This document shows positions 1-5,691 of a DNA stretch of 5,691 bases, piece after piece (position 1 is the first letter of the stretch; the number at the start of each line of letters is the position of its first letter). The stretch is from Geopsychrobacter sp. Lineage in GTDB: Bacteria; Desulfobacterota; Desulfuromonadia; Desulfuromonadales; Geopsychrobacteraceae. The stretch covers positions 1-5,691 of the forward strand of contig JAUXIR010000128.1 of NCBI GenBank assembly GCA_030620915.1. The letters run 5' to 3'. The translations under genes and the position numbers were made by a program. The notes under the pieces are model-generated. The model saw nothing but the letters and a program-made list of their open reading frames with translations, was not told where the DNA came from and searched no databases.

Positions 1-771
1 CTGGCCGATCTGCTCGATAGCCGTTACTTGCCTGAGCAGGAGGCTGAATCGGATCGACTCGGCATCGATTACATGGTGCAGGCTGGTTACGACCCTGCCG
101 GTGCGGTGGCGTTGCAGCAACTCTTTGATCGCGAGGCTGAAGCAGGTCCGAATTCGCAGTGGCTGAAGGGTCTGTTCCGCAACCACCCTTTTTCACCAGA
201 GCAGCTGTCCGGCAATCGCAGCTATATTCTTGAAAACTACCCATTGGTTGGCGGCAAGGGACGGAACGCAGCCGGATTTGCTCAAGCCATTAAGGGCCTC
301 ACTCAGACGCGGCAAGGTTATGCGAGCTACGATCAGGCACGCCGGATGGAGAAAATCGGGCGGCTTGCTGAAGCGATAAGCCTTTATCATCAGGCATTGC
401 TTGAGGCTCCCGACGAAGCCCTCATCATGAGTGGCCTGGGATTGGCTTATTTGCGCAGTGAAGATCTGGTGCCGGCGCGTCGTTATTTGATCAAAGCGGT
501 CAATCGGCAGCGGGATTACTACCAATCGCGCCTCGCGCTCGGTTATATCTATCGGCAAAAACGACAGGATGTTAAAGCACTCAAGCAACTCGAGGCCGGG
601 TTTAGGCTGCTTCCGACTCTGGAGGGTGGCTATATGCTTGGCGAGGCGCGTGAAAATGTCGGTGATATAGAGGGCGCAGCCAAACTCTACCGGAGCGTAA
701 TCAAAGTTGATCCAGCCGGTAAATTGGGCCGTAATGCGGCCGATCGCTTAAGGGGGTTGGGCAATAAATGA
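1..771 (+). CDS. M48-family metalloprotease with C-terminal TPR repeats (3' fragment, BepA-like)
   Basis: The reading frame is open from the first base, so the gene starts outside the window and 256 residues are visible. Near the start is the sequence EAESDRLGIDYM..AGYDP, which matches the third zinc-ligand region of M48 peptidases (ligand Glu probably residue 16). It is followed by the usual RNHPFSPEQ segment. The HExxH motif would lie upstream and cannot be checked. About four TPR-like helical pairs cover visible residues 108-139, 142-173, 176-207 and 209-241. M48 plus TPR is the architecture of the periplasmic protease/chaperone BepA (YfgC), which works on outer-membrane protein assembly, so an envelope quality-control role is inferred. 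The in-frame TTG at 28 is not a real start, because it falls inside the conserved motif region. The stop overlaps the start of the next gene (ATGA), which suggests translational coupling. The family is well supported; the substrate is unknown. Confidence 0.85.
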   Translation: MADLLDSRYLPEQEAESDRLGIDYMVQAGYDPAGAVALQQLFDREAEAGPNSQWLKGLFRNHPFSPEQLSGNRSYILENYPLVGGKGRNAAGFAQAIKGLTQTRQGYASYDQARRMEKIGRLAEAISLYHQALLEAPDEALIMSGLGLAYLRSEDLVPARRYLIKAVNRQRDYYQSRLALGYIYRQKRQDVKALKQLEAGFRLLPTLEGGYMLGEARENVGDIEGAAKLYRSVIKVDPAGKLGRNAADRLRGLGNK

Positions 772-1250
772 ACGCGATAGAGCTTGAAACCGGCGAGAAA
801 ATTCTTTGGCAGGGTCGGCCTGCCCCACGCTGTTACACCTTCCAATATTGGAAGCAGGCCCTGGTCGGCAGTACGCTGTTTTTGGTCAGTAGCTTCTGGT
901 TGATGCTGGCACTGGAGTTGATTAATGAGGGACAGCCGGTCTGGCTGGCAGTGCTGCCACTGCCACTGATTATGGGGAGTTTCTTTTTCGGCCCCGCGCA
1001 AATTCTGCTCGCCCGTTGGCGCTGGCCGAAAATTTTCTATCAGTTGACCGATAAACAGCTGGGCACGTCGGCAGGAAGGTCGGTGCAACTTTCGAAAATC
1101 ACTGATATCAAGCTGAAAAAGCAGGGTGAGAGTCTGGCCAGTTTGCGGGTCGCGGTCGAAGATTCCAAGCCCTTGATAATACACTGTATCGAACAACCGG
1201 ACCGTTTGATCTCATTACTTAACCAGCATTGCCCACAACTCAAGGTTTGA
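768..1250 (+). CDS. Two-helix membrane protein with PH-like C-terminal domain, hypothetical
   Basis: This is a 160-residue protein whose function I do not recognise. It opens with a GEKILWQGRPAPR segment, a style common at the N-terminus of bacterial membrane proteins carrying PH-like (bPH) domains. Two hydrophobic helices follow, at about residues 31-51 and 58-80. The tail at about 88-156 begins FYQLTDKQL and continues with a basic, beta-rich stretch containing QLSKITDIKLKK. YxLTDxxL followed by a short 'I.DI' strand is typical of bPH_2-type domains. I infer an inner-membrane protein with a cytoplasmic PH-like tail. The ATG overlaps the preceding protease stop. A G-rich AGGGGG lies at 751-756, 11 bases upstream, which is a little far for a ribosome binding site, so coupled re-initiation is plausible. 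The pairing suggests a shared envelope role with the M48-TPR protease, but the sequence does not show what that role is. Confidence 0.75.
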   Translation: MNAIELETGEKILWQGRPAPRCYTFQYWKQALVGSTLFLVSSFWLMLALELINEGQPVWLAVLPLPLIMGSFFFGPAQILLARWRWPKIFYQLTDKQLGTSAGRSVQLSKITDIKLKKQGESLASLRVAVEDSKPLIIHCIEQPDRLISLLNQHCPQLKV

Positions 1251-1275
1251 CGGTCATGAGCTACAGGAGTAAGAT
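1247..1275 (+). promoter_or_regulatory. Candidate sigma70-type promoter for miaB
   Basis: A TTGACG hexamer at 1247-1252 (5 of 6 to the -35 consensus) is followed by exactly 17 bases and TAAGAT at 1270-1275 (4 of 6 to the -10 consensus). Transcription would start near 1282, leaving a leader of roughly 30 bases that still holds the miaB ribosome binding site. The -35 box overlaps the stop codon of the preceding gene. This is pattern matching only. Confidence 0.45.
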
Positions 1276-1301
1276 GCGCCGGATTTTACAACCAATCTGG
1301 T

Positions 1302-1305
1302 AGGA
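1302..1305 (+). promoter_or_regulatory. Ribosome binding site of miaB
   Basis: AGGA lies seven bases before the ATG at 1313 and supports that start. It overlaps an in-frame TAG stop at 1301-1303, so the coding frame cannot extend further upstream and this ATG is the first possible start after that stop. Confidence 0.6.
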
Positions 1306-1312
1306 TAAAAAA

Positions 1313-2638
1313 ATGGAAAAACGTTTTTACCTCGAAACCTTCGGCTGTCAGATGAATGTGGTCGATTCCGAACGCATTGTCAGCATGCTGGGCGAAATCG
1401 GTTATCGGCGGGTCGATGAGGCCGCCGACTCCGACCTGGTGCTGCTCAATACCTGCAGTGTGCGCGACAAGGCCGAACGCAAGGTTTATGGCCATCTGGG
1501 ACGTTTCAAGCCGATTAAGGATGCACGGCCCGAGTTGATTATCGGCGTCGGTGGCTGTGTTGCCGAACAGGAAGGGGAGAAGATGCTGAAAGAGGTGCCC
1601 TACCTCGATCTGGTCTTCGGCACCCATAATGTCCATCGTCTGCCCGAACTTGTTCAGCAGGCCGAACAGGGGAACCGGCGGCTCAGCGTGACCGGCTTTC
1701 TCGATCAGGAAACCCGCCTCAACCTGTTTCCGCAACGCAGTGAACTCGACAGCGTCACCCGCTTCGTGACCGTGATGCAGGGCTGTGATAATTTCTGTAC
1801 CTACTGTATCGTCCCGCATGTTCGTGGACGCGAAATCAGCCGTCCGAGTGCTGAAATCATTACCGAAGTCGAGGCCCTGGTTGCGCAAGGGGTGCGCGAG
1901 GTGACGCTACTGGGGCAGAATGTCAATTCTTACGGCAACAAGGAGGACGGAGAGATCAGTTTTCCGCAACTGGTGCGTCGGGTCGCCGCAGTCGAAGGGC
2001 TCTTGCGCCTGCGCTTTACCACCAGCCACCCCAAGGATCTCTCGGACGAACTGATCGCCTGTTTCGCTGAGCTCGACAACCTCTGTCATCAACTCCATCT
2101 GCCGGTGCAGTGCGGTTCCAACCAGATTCTGGCCCGGATGAATCGCGGCTATAGCCGTGAGGACTATCTGCAGTCGGTGCAGAAATTGAAATCGACCTGT
2201 CCCGATATCCGTCTGTCGACCGATATTATTGTCGGTTTCCCCGGTGAGAGCGAAGAGGATTTTCAGCAGACCCTCGATCTGGTTGATGAGGTCGGTTATG
2301 CGGATGCCTTCACCTTTCTCTACTCCAGGCGAACCGGCACTGCCGCGGCCGAAATTGAAGATAAGACCGGAGCGCGGCTCAAGCAGCAGCGTTTTGATCG
2401 TCTGCTTGAACTACAGCAGAGCAACAGCCGTAAGATCTGGCAATCGGACCTCGGTCAGCGATTTGAGGTTCTGGTTGAAGGGGAGAGCCGACAGGGGGAC
2501 GGCCAGATGTTCGGCCGCACGACCTCGAACCGGATCGTCAACTTTGCCGGTACGCTCGATATGATCGGCACAATGGTTGATGTTACAATTACCCGAGTGT
2601 TTCGTAATTCGAACCTCGGCGAGCTGCTCAACAGCTGA
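1313..2638 (+). CDS. miaB: tRNA-2-methylthio-N6-dimethylallyladenosine synthase MiaB
   Basis: MiaB is a radical-SAM methylthiotransferase that adds a methylthio group to i6A37 of tRNAs reading UNN codons, in the cytoplasm. It is 441 residues, the normal length. The N-terminal UPF0004 domain has the three cysteines for the auxiliary 4Fe-4S cluster: C12 (ETFGCQMN), C48 (NTCSVRDKAE) and C82 (GGCVAEQ). The radical-SAM CxxxCxxC is C158, C162 and C165 in QGCDNFCTYC, followed by IVPHVRGREISRP. A TRAM RNA-binding domain occupies about residues 374-437. The NTCSVRDKAE and IVPHVRGRE motifs fit MiaB better than its relatives MtaB or RimO. Two departures from the commonest pattern are visible: C267 in LPVQCGSN, where Ser is usual, and YSRRTGTAAAE at 337-347, where YSPRPGTPAA is common. 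The gene appears to be transcribed from its own promoter. Confidence 0.96.
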   Translation: MEKRFYLETFGCQMNVVDSERIVSMLGEIGYRRVDEAADSDLVLLNTCSVRDKAERKVYGHLGRFKPIKDARPELIIGVGGCVAEQEGEKMLKEVPYLDLVFGTHNVHRLPELVQQAEQGNRRLSVTGFLDQETRLNLFPQRSELDSVTRFVTVMQGCDNFCTYCIVPHVRGREISRPSAEIITEVEALVAQGVREVTLLGQNVNSYGNKEDGEISFPQLVRRVAAVEGLLRLRFTTSHPKDLSDELIACFAELDNLCHQLHLPVQCGSNQILARMNRGYSREDYLQSVQKLKSTCPDIRLSTDIIVGFPGESEEDFQQTLDLVDEVGYADAFTFLYSRRTGTAAAEIEDKTGARLKQQRFDRLLELQQSNSRKIWQSDLGQRFEVLVEGESRQGDGQMFGRTTSNRIVNFAGTLDMIGTMVDVTITRVFRNSNLGELLNS

Positions 2639-2672
2639 TTCTCTGCCGTTTTTTAAAGTGAGTTCTTTGACC

Positions 2673-2698
2673 TTCTTGGTGCTCTTGGTGCCTTGGTG
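2673..2698 (+). repeat. Short tandem repeat with CTTGGTG core (three units)
   Basis: Three consecutive units, TTCTTGGTG, CTCTTGGTG and CCTTGGTG (9, 9 and 8 bases), lie in the gap between miaB and the PHP gene. Read on the other strand they are a run of CACCAAG-type units. Similar short CACCAAGG or CACGAAGG-like runs are, to my recollection, scattered between genes in many deltaproteobacterial genomes. The function is unknown. The run lies upstream of the real PHP start, so it is not coding there. Confidence 0.6.
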
Positions 2699-2717
2699 GC
2701 CATTTTTTCAACCGAAT

Positions 2718-2721
2718 GGAG
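2718..2721 (+). promoter_or_regulatory. Ribosome binding site that fixes the PHP gene start
   Basis: GGAG is seven bases before the ATG at 2729. The only in-frame start further upstream that I considered, a TTG at 2693, lies in the tandem repeat and has no such site, so the ATG is chosen. Confidence 0.75.
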
Positions 2722-2728
2722 ATTGACC

Positions 2729-3385
2729 ATGATCGATCTGCACACCCATACATTCTTCAGTGACGGTGAACTCGGACCGGCCGAACTGGTGCGCCGTGCC
2801 GCGGTGGCCGGTTACCGGGCTCTGGCTATCACCGATCATGCTGATCAGAGCAATATCAAGTCGATGATCGAGCGTTTACGCCCGGTTGTCGGTGAACTCG
2901 GTGCAGCCAACGGCTTGATCCTGTTGGCCGGTGCCGAACTGACCCATGTGCCGCCGAAGATGATCGCTGACGTCGTCAAGCTGGCGCGTGACACCGGGGC
3001 GCAGATCGTTACGGTGCACGGCGAGACCATTGTCGAGCCGGTGATCGAAGGCACCAATCGCGCGGCGATTGAAGCGGGGGTCGATATTCTGGCCCACCCG
3101 GGCCTGATTACGCCTGAAGAGGTACAGCTGGCAGCGGAGAAGGGGGTCTTTCTCGAAGTGACCACCCGCAAGGGCCATTCCCTGACCAACGGTCATGTTG
3201 TCAAGCTGGCTCTTAAGTACGGCGCCAGACTGGTGATCAATAATGATGCCCATGCGCCGGGCGATCTGCTCTCGTTTGGGATGGCCCGCAAGGTTGCACT
3301 CGGTGCCGGAATGACTTCGGCCCAGTTTGACGAAGCACAGGCCAATTCTTTAGAACTGGTCAAGAGGGGTGAAGATGCTGCCTGA
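2729..3385 (+). CDS. PHP-domain metal-dependent phosphoesterase (histidinol-phosphatase-like, uncharacterised subfamily)
   Basis: The product is 218 residues, a complete minimal PHP domain. All nine expected metal ligands of the trinuclear site can be placed: H5, H7 and D12 (HTHTFFSDG), H37 (ITDHAD), E70 (AGAELTH), H97 (VHGET), H123 (LAHPG), and D173 and H175 (NNDAHAP). PHP enzymes hydrolyse phosphate esters such as histidinol phosphate or nucleotides. Segments HGETIVEPV.EGTN and RKGHSLTNGHV resemble the small archaeal and deltaproteobacterial PHP proteins usually named 'histidinol phosphate phosphatase domain-containing'. The true substrate is not known, and no his genes are nearby. There is no signal peptide, so it is cytoplasmic. 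Its end overlaps the M42 peptidase start by 11 bases, so the two are probably co-translated. Confidence 0.88.
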   Translation: MIDLHTHTFFSDGELGPAELVRRAAVAGYRALAITDHADQSNIKSMIERLRPVVGELGAANGLILLAGAELTHVPPKMIADVVKLARDTGAQIVTVHGETIVEPVIEGTNRAAIEAGVDILAHPGLITPEEVQLAAEKGVFLEVTTRKGHSLTNGHVVKLALKYGARLVINNDAHAPGDLLSFGMARKVALGAGMTSAQFDEAQANSLELVKRGEDAA

Positions 3386-4442
3386 TTCGGAATTCAACTT
3401 TCTCAAGGAGCTGGTCGAGGCTCCAAGCCCTTCCGGCTTCGAAGTCCCCGCGCAGAGAGTCATCAGGAAACAGCTCGAACCGCTCGCCGACCAGATCCAG
3501 GTTGATGTCATGGGCAACATGATGGCCCGACTTAAGGGGCAGGGTGGTCTGCGCGTGATGCTGGCCGGTCACTGTGACGAAATCGGTTTCATGGTGCAGT
3601 ACATCACCGATGAGGGATTTATCTACTTCGGTGCCATCGGTGGGGTCGACCCCCATCTGTCGCCCGGCCAGCGGATCGATATTCATACCGCTGACGCTGT
3701 CGTTAAGGGCATTATCGGTAAGAAGGCGATTCATCTGATCGAGGCCAAGGATCGCGACACGGTGATCAAGCTGAAGGATCAGTATATAGATATTGGTTGC
3801 AGCAGTCGTGAAGAGGTCGAAAAACTCCTGCGGATCGGCGATCCGATCACCTTCTCGGTCGGACTCGAACGTCTGCAGAACGGCCGCCTGACCTCAAGGG
3901 CTCTCGATGACAAAATGGGCGCCTTTATCGTCAGCCGGGTCCTGGCCGGAGTCAAAGAGGCTGGTGGTGCAATCTCCGAACTGGTGTGTGTCAGCACGGT
4001 GCAGGAAGAGGTCGGACTGCGTGGCGGAACCACCAGCGGCTACGGGGTCGATCCGGATCTGGCGATCGTCGTCGAGGTGACTCATGCCACCGACACACCC
4101 GATGTTGATCCCAAGGGGATCGGGCGGGTCGAGGTGGGCAAGGGGCCGGTTCTGGCGCGTGGTGCCAATATCAACCCGCTTCTGTTTGATCTGTTGGTCG
4201 ATACGGCTGCACGCGAGGAGATCCCGCTGCAGATTATCGGTGTGCCGCGCGCCACCGGCACCGATGCCAATAGCCTGCAGTTGACGCGCGGTGGGGTGGC
4301 TACTGCACTGCTCGGTATCCCCTTACGCTATATGCACACCCCGGTCGAGCTGCTGGCCGAGGTCGATCTGCAGGCGGCGATCAAGCTGCTGACCGCCGTC
4401 GTGTTGCGATTTGAAAAAGATCAGTCCTTTTTGCCGCTCTAG
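3375..4442 (+). CDS. M42-family metallo-aminopeptidase (TET / endoglucanase-M-like)
   Basis: This is a 355-residue protein, the usual length for M42 co-catalytic di-metal aminopeptidases, which form dodecameric TET particles that trim cytoplasmic peptides. Visible motifs are H66-x-D68 (AGHCDEIGFMV), D178-D179 (ALDDKMG, bridging aspartate), E211-E212 (VQEEVGLRG, general base and ligand), E234 (VVEVTHATDTP) and H321 (YMHTPVELL). Known M42 enzymes usually have Asp at the position of E234. The PSPSGFE stretch near the N-terminus is also typical. The start is set at the ATG at 3375, with GAGGGG at 3364-3369 five bases ahead. The GTG at 3369 would leave no room for a binding site. The gene overlaps the PHP gene by 11 bases and ends 30 bases before a strong terminator. 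The exact peptide preference cannot be read from the sequence. Confidence 0.93.
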   Translation: MLPDSEFNFLKELVEAPSPSGFEVPAQRVIRKQLEPLADQIQVDVMGNMMARLKGQGGLRVMLAGHCDEIGFMVQYITDEGFIYFGAIGGVDPHLSPGQRIDIHTADAVVKGIIGKKAIHLIEAKDRDTVIKLKDQYIDIGCSSREEVEKLLRIGDPITFSVGLERLQNGRLTSRALDDKMGAFIVSRVLAGVKEAGGAISELVCVSTVQEEVGLRGGTTSGYGVDPDLAIVVEVTHATDTPDVDPKGIGRVEVGKGPVLARGANINPLLFDLLVDTAAREEIPLQIIGVPRATGTDANSLQLTRGGVATALLGIPLRYMHTPVELLAEVDLQAAIKLLTAVVLRFEKDQSFLPL

Positions 4443-4472
4443 CTTGTGAAGGTCTGTTATTTGAGCTGAAGG

Positions 4473-4509
4473 AAAATCCCCTGGCGAATGGATCGTCAGG
4501 GGATTTTTT
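4473..4509. terminator. Intrinsic terminator between convergent genes, usable in both directions
   Basis: Bases 4473-4487 pair with 4493-4507 (15 bp with one G-U, loop of five bases, core CCCCTG/CAGGGG), followed by T's at 4504-4509 on the plus strand. On the minus strand the stem ends in a UUUU run. It terminates the M42 transcript and probably the vanZ-like transcript. Its right arm is made of the last codons and stop of the vanZ-like gene. Confidence 0.85.
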
Positions 4510-4855
4510 GGGTTTGAAGTTGGATGCGGGTCTGGATAACCCGGACCAGGATCAAGCCGAAAACAAGACCGCTGGCATTGGCCAGAATGTCTAATAGGGA
4601 GAAGCCGCGGTTCGGGATAAAGTGTTGCAAAACTTCGATCATGCCGGAGTAGCTCAGGAGGAACAGCAGCTTCCGCGTTCTGAGGTTTGCCTGGGGATAG
4701 GCTGCCGAGCAGGAAAGGTAGAGCGCAAGATAGCCGGTAGAATGCAACAACTTGTCGGAAATCGTTAGCATGGCAGTTGGTGGGGCAGGAGTCAGGCTCA
4801 GATAGCTGCAGAAGAGCAGGAAGAGCCAGAACTGGATGATGCGTAAAGATTTCAT
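4496..4855 (-). CDS. VanZ-like family membrane protein
   Basis: This is a 119-residue, strongly hydrophobic protein with four predicted membrane helices at about residues 4-23, 38-53, 62-80 and 85-107. The VanZ-like signature residues are present: D34-K35 with H38 (SDKLLHSTGYLAL), E74 and Q77 (EVLQHFIPNRGFS), R83, and D89, N93 and G96 (LLDILANASGLVFG). VanZ gives low-level teicoplanin resistance in Enterococcus. Small relatives like this are widespread and mostly of unknown function, so resistance should not be assumed. The ATG at 4855 is the only good start. A weak GGACGG sits at 4861-4866, five bases ahead. The start lies about 12 bases downstream of the fumarase terminator U-tract, and no clear promoter is visible. 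Its 3' end forms half of the convergent terminator hairpin. Confidence 0.85.
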   Translation of the reverse strand: MKSLRIIQFWLFLLFCSYLSLTPAPPTAMLTISDKLLHSTGYLALYLSCSAAYPQANLRTRKLLFLLSYSGMIEVLQHFIPNRGFSLLDILANASGLVFGLILVRVIQTRIQLQTQKIP

Positions 4856-4868
4856 GGCAGCCGTCCAT

Positions 4869-4899
4869 AAAAAGCCCCCGGTTATGCAACCGGGGGCTT
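4869..4899 (-). terminator. Intrinsic terminator of the fumarase gene
   Basis: A perfect 12-bp stem, 4872-4883 with 4888-4899 (AAGCCCCCGGTT and its complement), closes a four-base loop. On the minus strand it runs into a five-U tract at 4869-4873. It begins 27 bases after the fumarase stop codon. The plus-strand side has no T-run, so it acts in one direction only. Confidence 0.88.
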
Positions 4900-4926
4900 C
4901 GTTGTGACATCGGGGTTTGCGATAAA

Positions 4927-5691
4927 TCAGAGGCCGAGCGTCTTGAAGAAGTCGTTTCCTTTGTTATCGACCAGGATAAAGGCCGGGAAATTCTCAACCT
5001 CGATCTTCCAGACTGCTTCCATCCCCAGCTCAGGATAGTCGATGCACTCGACCTTCTTGATGTTCTCTTCGGCCAGTACCGCAGCGGGCCCACCGATGGA
5101 GCCGAGGTAGAAACCACCGAATTTCTTGCAGGCGTCGGTGACCTGTTGGCTGCGGTTGCCCTTGGCGATCATGACCATCGAACCGCCGTTCTCCTGCAAT
5201 AGACCCACGTAGGAATCCATCCGCCCTGCGGTGGTCGGACCGAAAGAACCCGAAGCCTTGCCGGCAGGGGTCTTGGCCGGGCCCGCATAGTAGATCGGGT
5301 GTTTTTTGAGGTAATCGGGCAGTGGATTGCCGCCGTCGAGGACCTCTTTGAACTTGGAGTGGGCGATGTCGCGACCGACCACGATGGTTCCCTTGAGCAG
5401 CAGCGGGGAGCCGACTTCCAGCTTGGACAGGTCGGCGAGGATCTCACTCATGGGGCGATCCAGGTCGATCTGGGTGCCGATGCTCTCCTTGGTGCGATAT
5501 TCATCAGGGATCAGGCGGCCCGGGTTGCGGTCCATCTCTTCGATGAACAGGCCATCCCTGGTGATCTTGGCCTTGATGTTGCGGTCGGCCGAGCAGGAGA
5601 CGGCCATGCCGACCGGACAGGAGGCACCGTGACGCGGCAGACGGATGACGCGTACGTCATGGGCGAAGTACTTGCCACCGAACTGGGCACC
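4927..5691 (-). CDS. fumA: Class I fumarate hydratase, iron-sulfur dependent (C-terminal fragment)
   Basis: The gene enters from the right edge, and 254 C-terminal residues of a protein usually near 540 are visible. Class I fumarase interconverts fumarate and L-malate in the TCA cycle using an oxygen-sensitive 4Fe-4S cluster, in the cytoplasm. The fragment opens with [19 protein letters not shown] and HGASCPVGM, whose Cys (visible residue 25) is probably one of the three cluster ligands. A linker follows, and then the beta domain with [52 protein letters not shown] and a C-terminal [15 protein letters not shown]. Alpha and beta parts lie on one chain, as in E. coli FumA/FumB and unlike two-subunit fumarases or tartrate dehydratase. 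The ATG at 5607 is internal, because conserved sequence continues upstream of it. The A/B symbol is by family only. The promoter lies outside the window. Confidence 0.95.
   Translation of the reverse strand, partial: GAQFGGKYFAHDVRVIRLPRHGASCPVGMAVSCSADRNIKAKITRDGLFIEEMDRNPGRLIPDEYRTKESIGTQIDLDRPMSEILADLSKLEVGSPLLLKGTIVVGRDIAHSKFKEVLDGGNPLPDYLKKHPIYYAGPAKTPAGKASGSFGPTTAGRMDSYVGLLQENGGSMVMIAKGNRSQQVTDACKKFGGFYLGSIGGPAAVLAEENIKKVECIDYPELGMEAVWKIEVENFPAFILVDNKGNDFFKTLGL

Noticed and set aside
687..1196. A 169-codon open frame antisense to the TPR and PH-like genes
   Set aside because: It spans a gene junction on the opposite strand and has no motif. The plus-strand genes here have domain support and ATGA coupling.
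1286..1888. A 200-codon open frame antisense to miaB
   Set aside because: It mirrors the coding frame of a certain miaB gene, has no family signature, and is explained by the codon use of the real gene.
2622..2654. Possible miaB terminator: AGCTG/CAGCT stem and the T-run at 2649-2654
   Set aside because: The stem is only five base pairs and ends more than ten bases before the T-run, so it does not meet the usual shape of an intrinsic terminator.
2667..2695. TTGACC at 2667 as a -35 box for the PHP gene
   Set aside because: No -10-like hexamer appears at 16-18 bases; the expected place is occupied by the G-rich repeat.
2693..2728. N-terminal extension of the PHP protein from a TTG start
   Set aside because: These 12 codons lie over the tandem repeat and ribosome binding site. 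PHP proteins of this type begin right before the HxHT motif, and the ATG at 2729 has a GGAG at proper spacing.
3369..3374. GTG start two codons earlier for the M42 peptidase
   Set aside because: The GTG overlaps the end of the only good binding site (GAGGGG), leaving no spacing. The ATG at 3375 fits.
4496..4855. Glycopeptide resistance determinant
   Set aside because: The vanZ-like domain is present, but no vanA/vanH/vanX or regulator is nearby, and most small VanZ-like proteins have no shown role in resistance.
4323..5117. A 264-codon open frame on the minus strand
   Set aside because: It runs across two terminators, through the vanZ-like and fumarase genes in another frame and antisense to the M42 gene. 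It has no recognisable motif and a low-complexity Ser/Arg-rich start. It is a shadow frame.

Overview
This window looks like ordinary chromosomal sequence from a moderately GC-rich bacterium. The most likely source is the Desulfuromonadia (the Geobacter / Desulfuromonas / Pelobacter group). That placement is an inference from protein style (the MiaB motifs, a small PHP protein resembling those of this group, a single-chain class I fumarase) and from a short tandem repeat of the CTTGGTG kind that I associate with such genomes. No 16S rRNA or other decisive marker is present.

Layout. Bases 1-4442 are read on the plus strand and carry five genes. These are the 3' end of an M48-type metalloprotease with C-terminal TPR repeats, a two-helix membrane protein with a PH-like tail (start and stop overlapping as ATGA), miaB for tRNA A37 methylthiolation, a small PHP-family metallohydrolase, and an M42 glutamyl-aminopeptidase/TET-type peptidase whose start overlaps the PHP gene by 11 bases. 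A strong hairpin at 4473-4509 ends this block. It also contains the last codons of the convergent gene beyond it. Bases 4496-5691 are read on the minus strand and carry a VanZ-like membrane protein and, upstream of it, the C-terminal part of a class I (Fe-S) fumarate hydratase that runs off the right edge. A perfect 12-bp hairpin followed by a U-tract separates these two.

How the genes relate. The M48-TPR and PH-like genes are probably one translationally coupled unit acting at the cell envelope. miaB appears to have its own sigma70-like promoter just after them (TTGACG, 17-base spacer, TAAGAT). The PHP and M42 genes form a second coupled pair, and both products are cytoplasmic metal-dependent hydrolases. 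Fumarase belongs to the TCA cycle. The vanZ-like gene starts only a few bases past the fumarase terminator and has no promoter I can recognise.

I see no new defence, mobile or RNA system here: no CRISPR array, tRNA, rRNA or insertion sequence. No gene-free stretch exceeds about 100 bases. The points worth a second look are small: the miaB leader with an in-frame mini-ORF, the repeat between miaB and the PHP gene, the uncharacterised PHP-M42 pair, a metal-ligand substitution in the M42 enzyme, and the tightly packed terminators around the vanZ-like gene.
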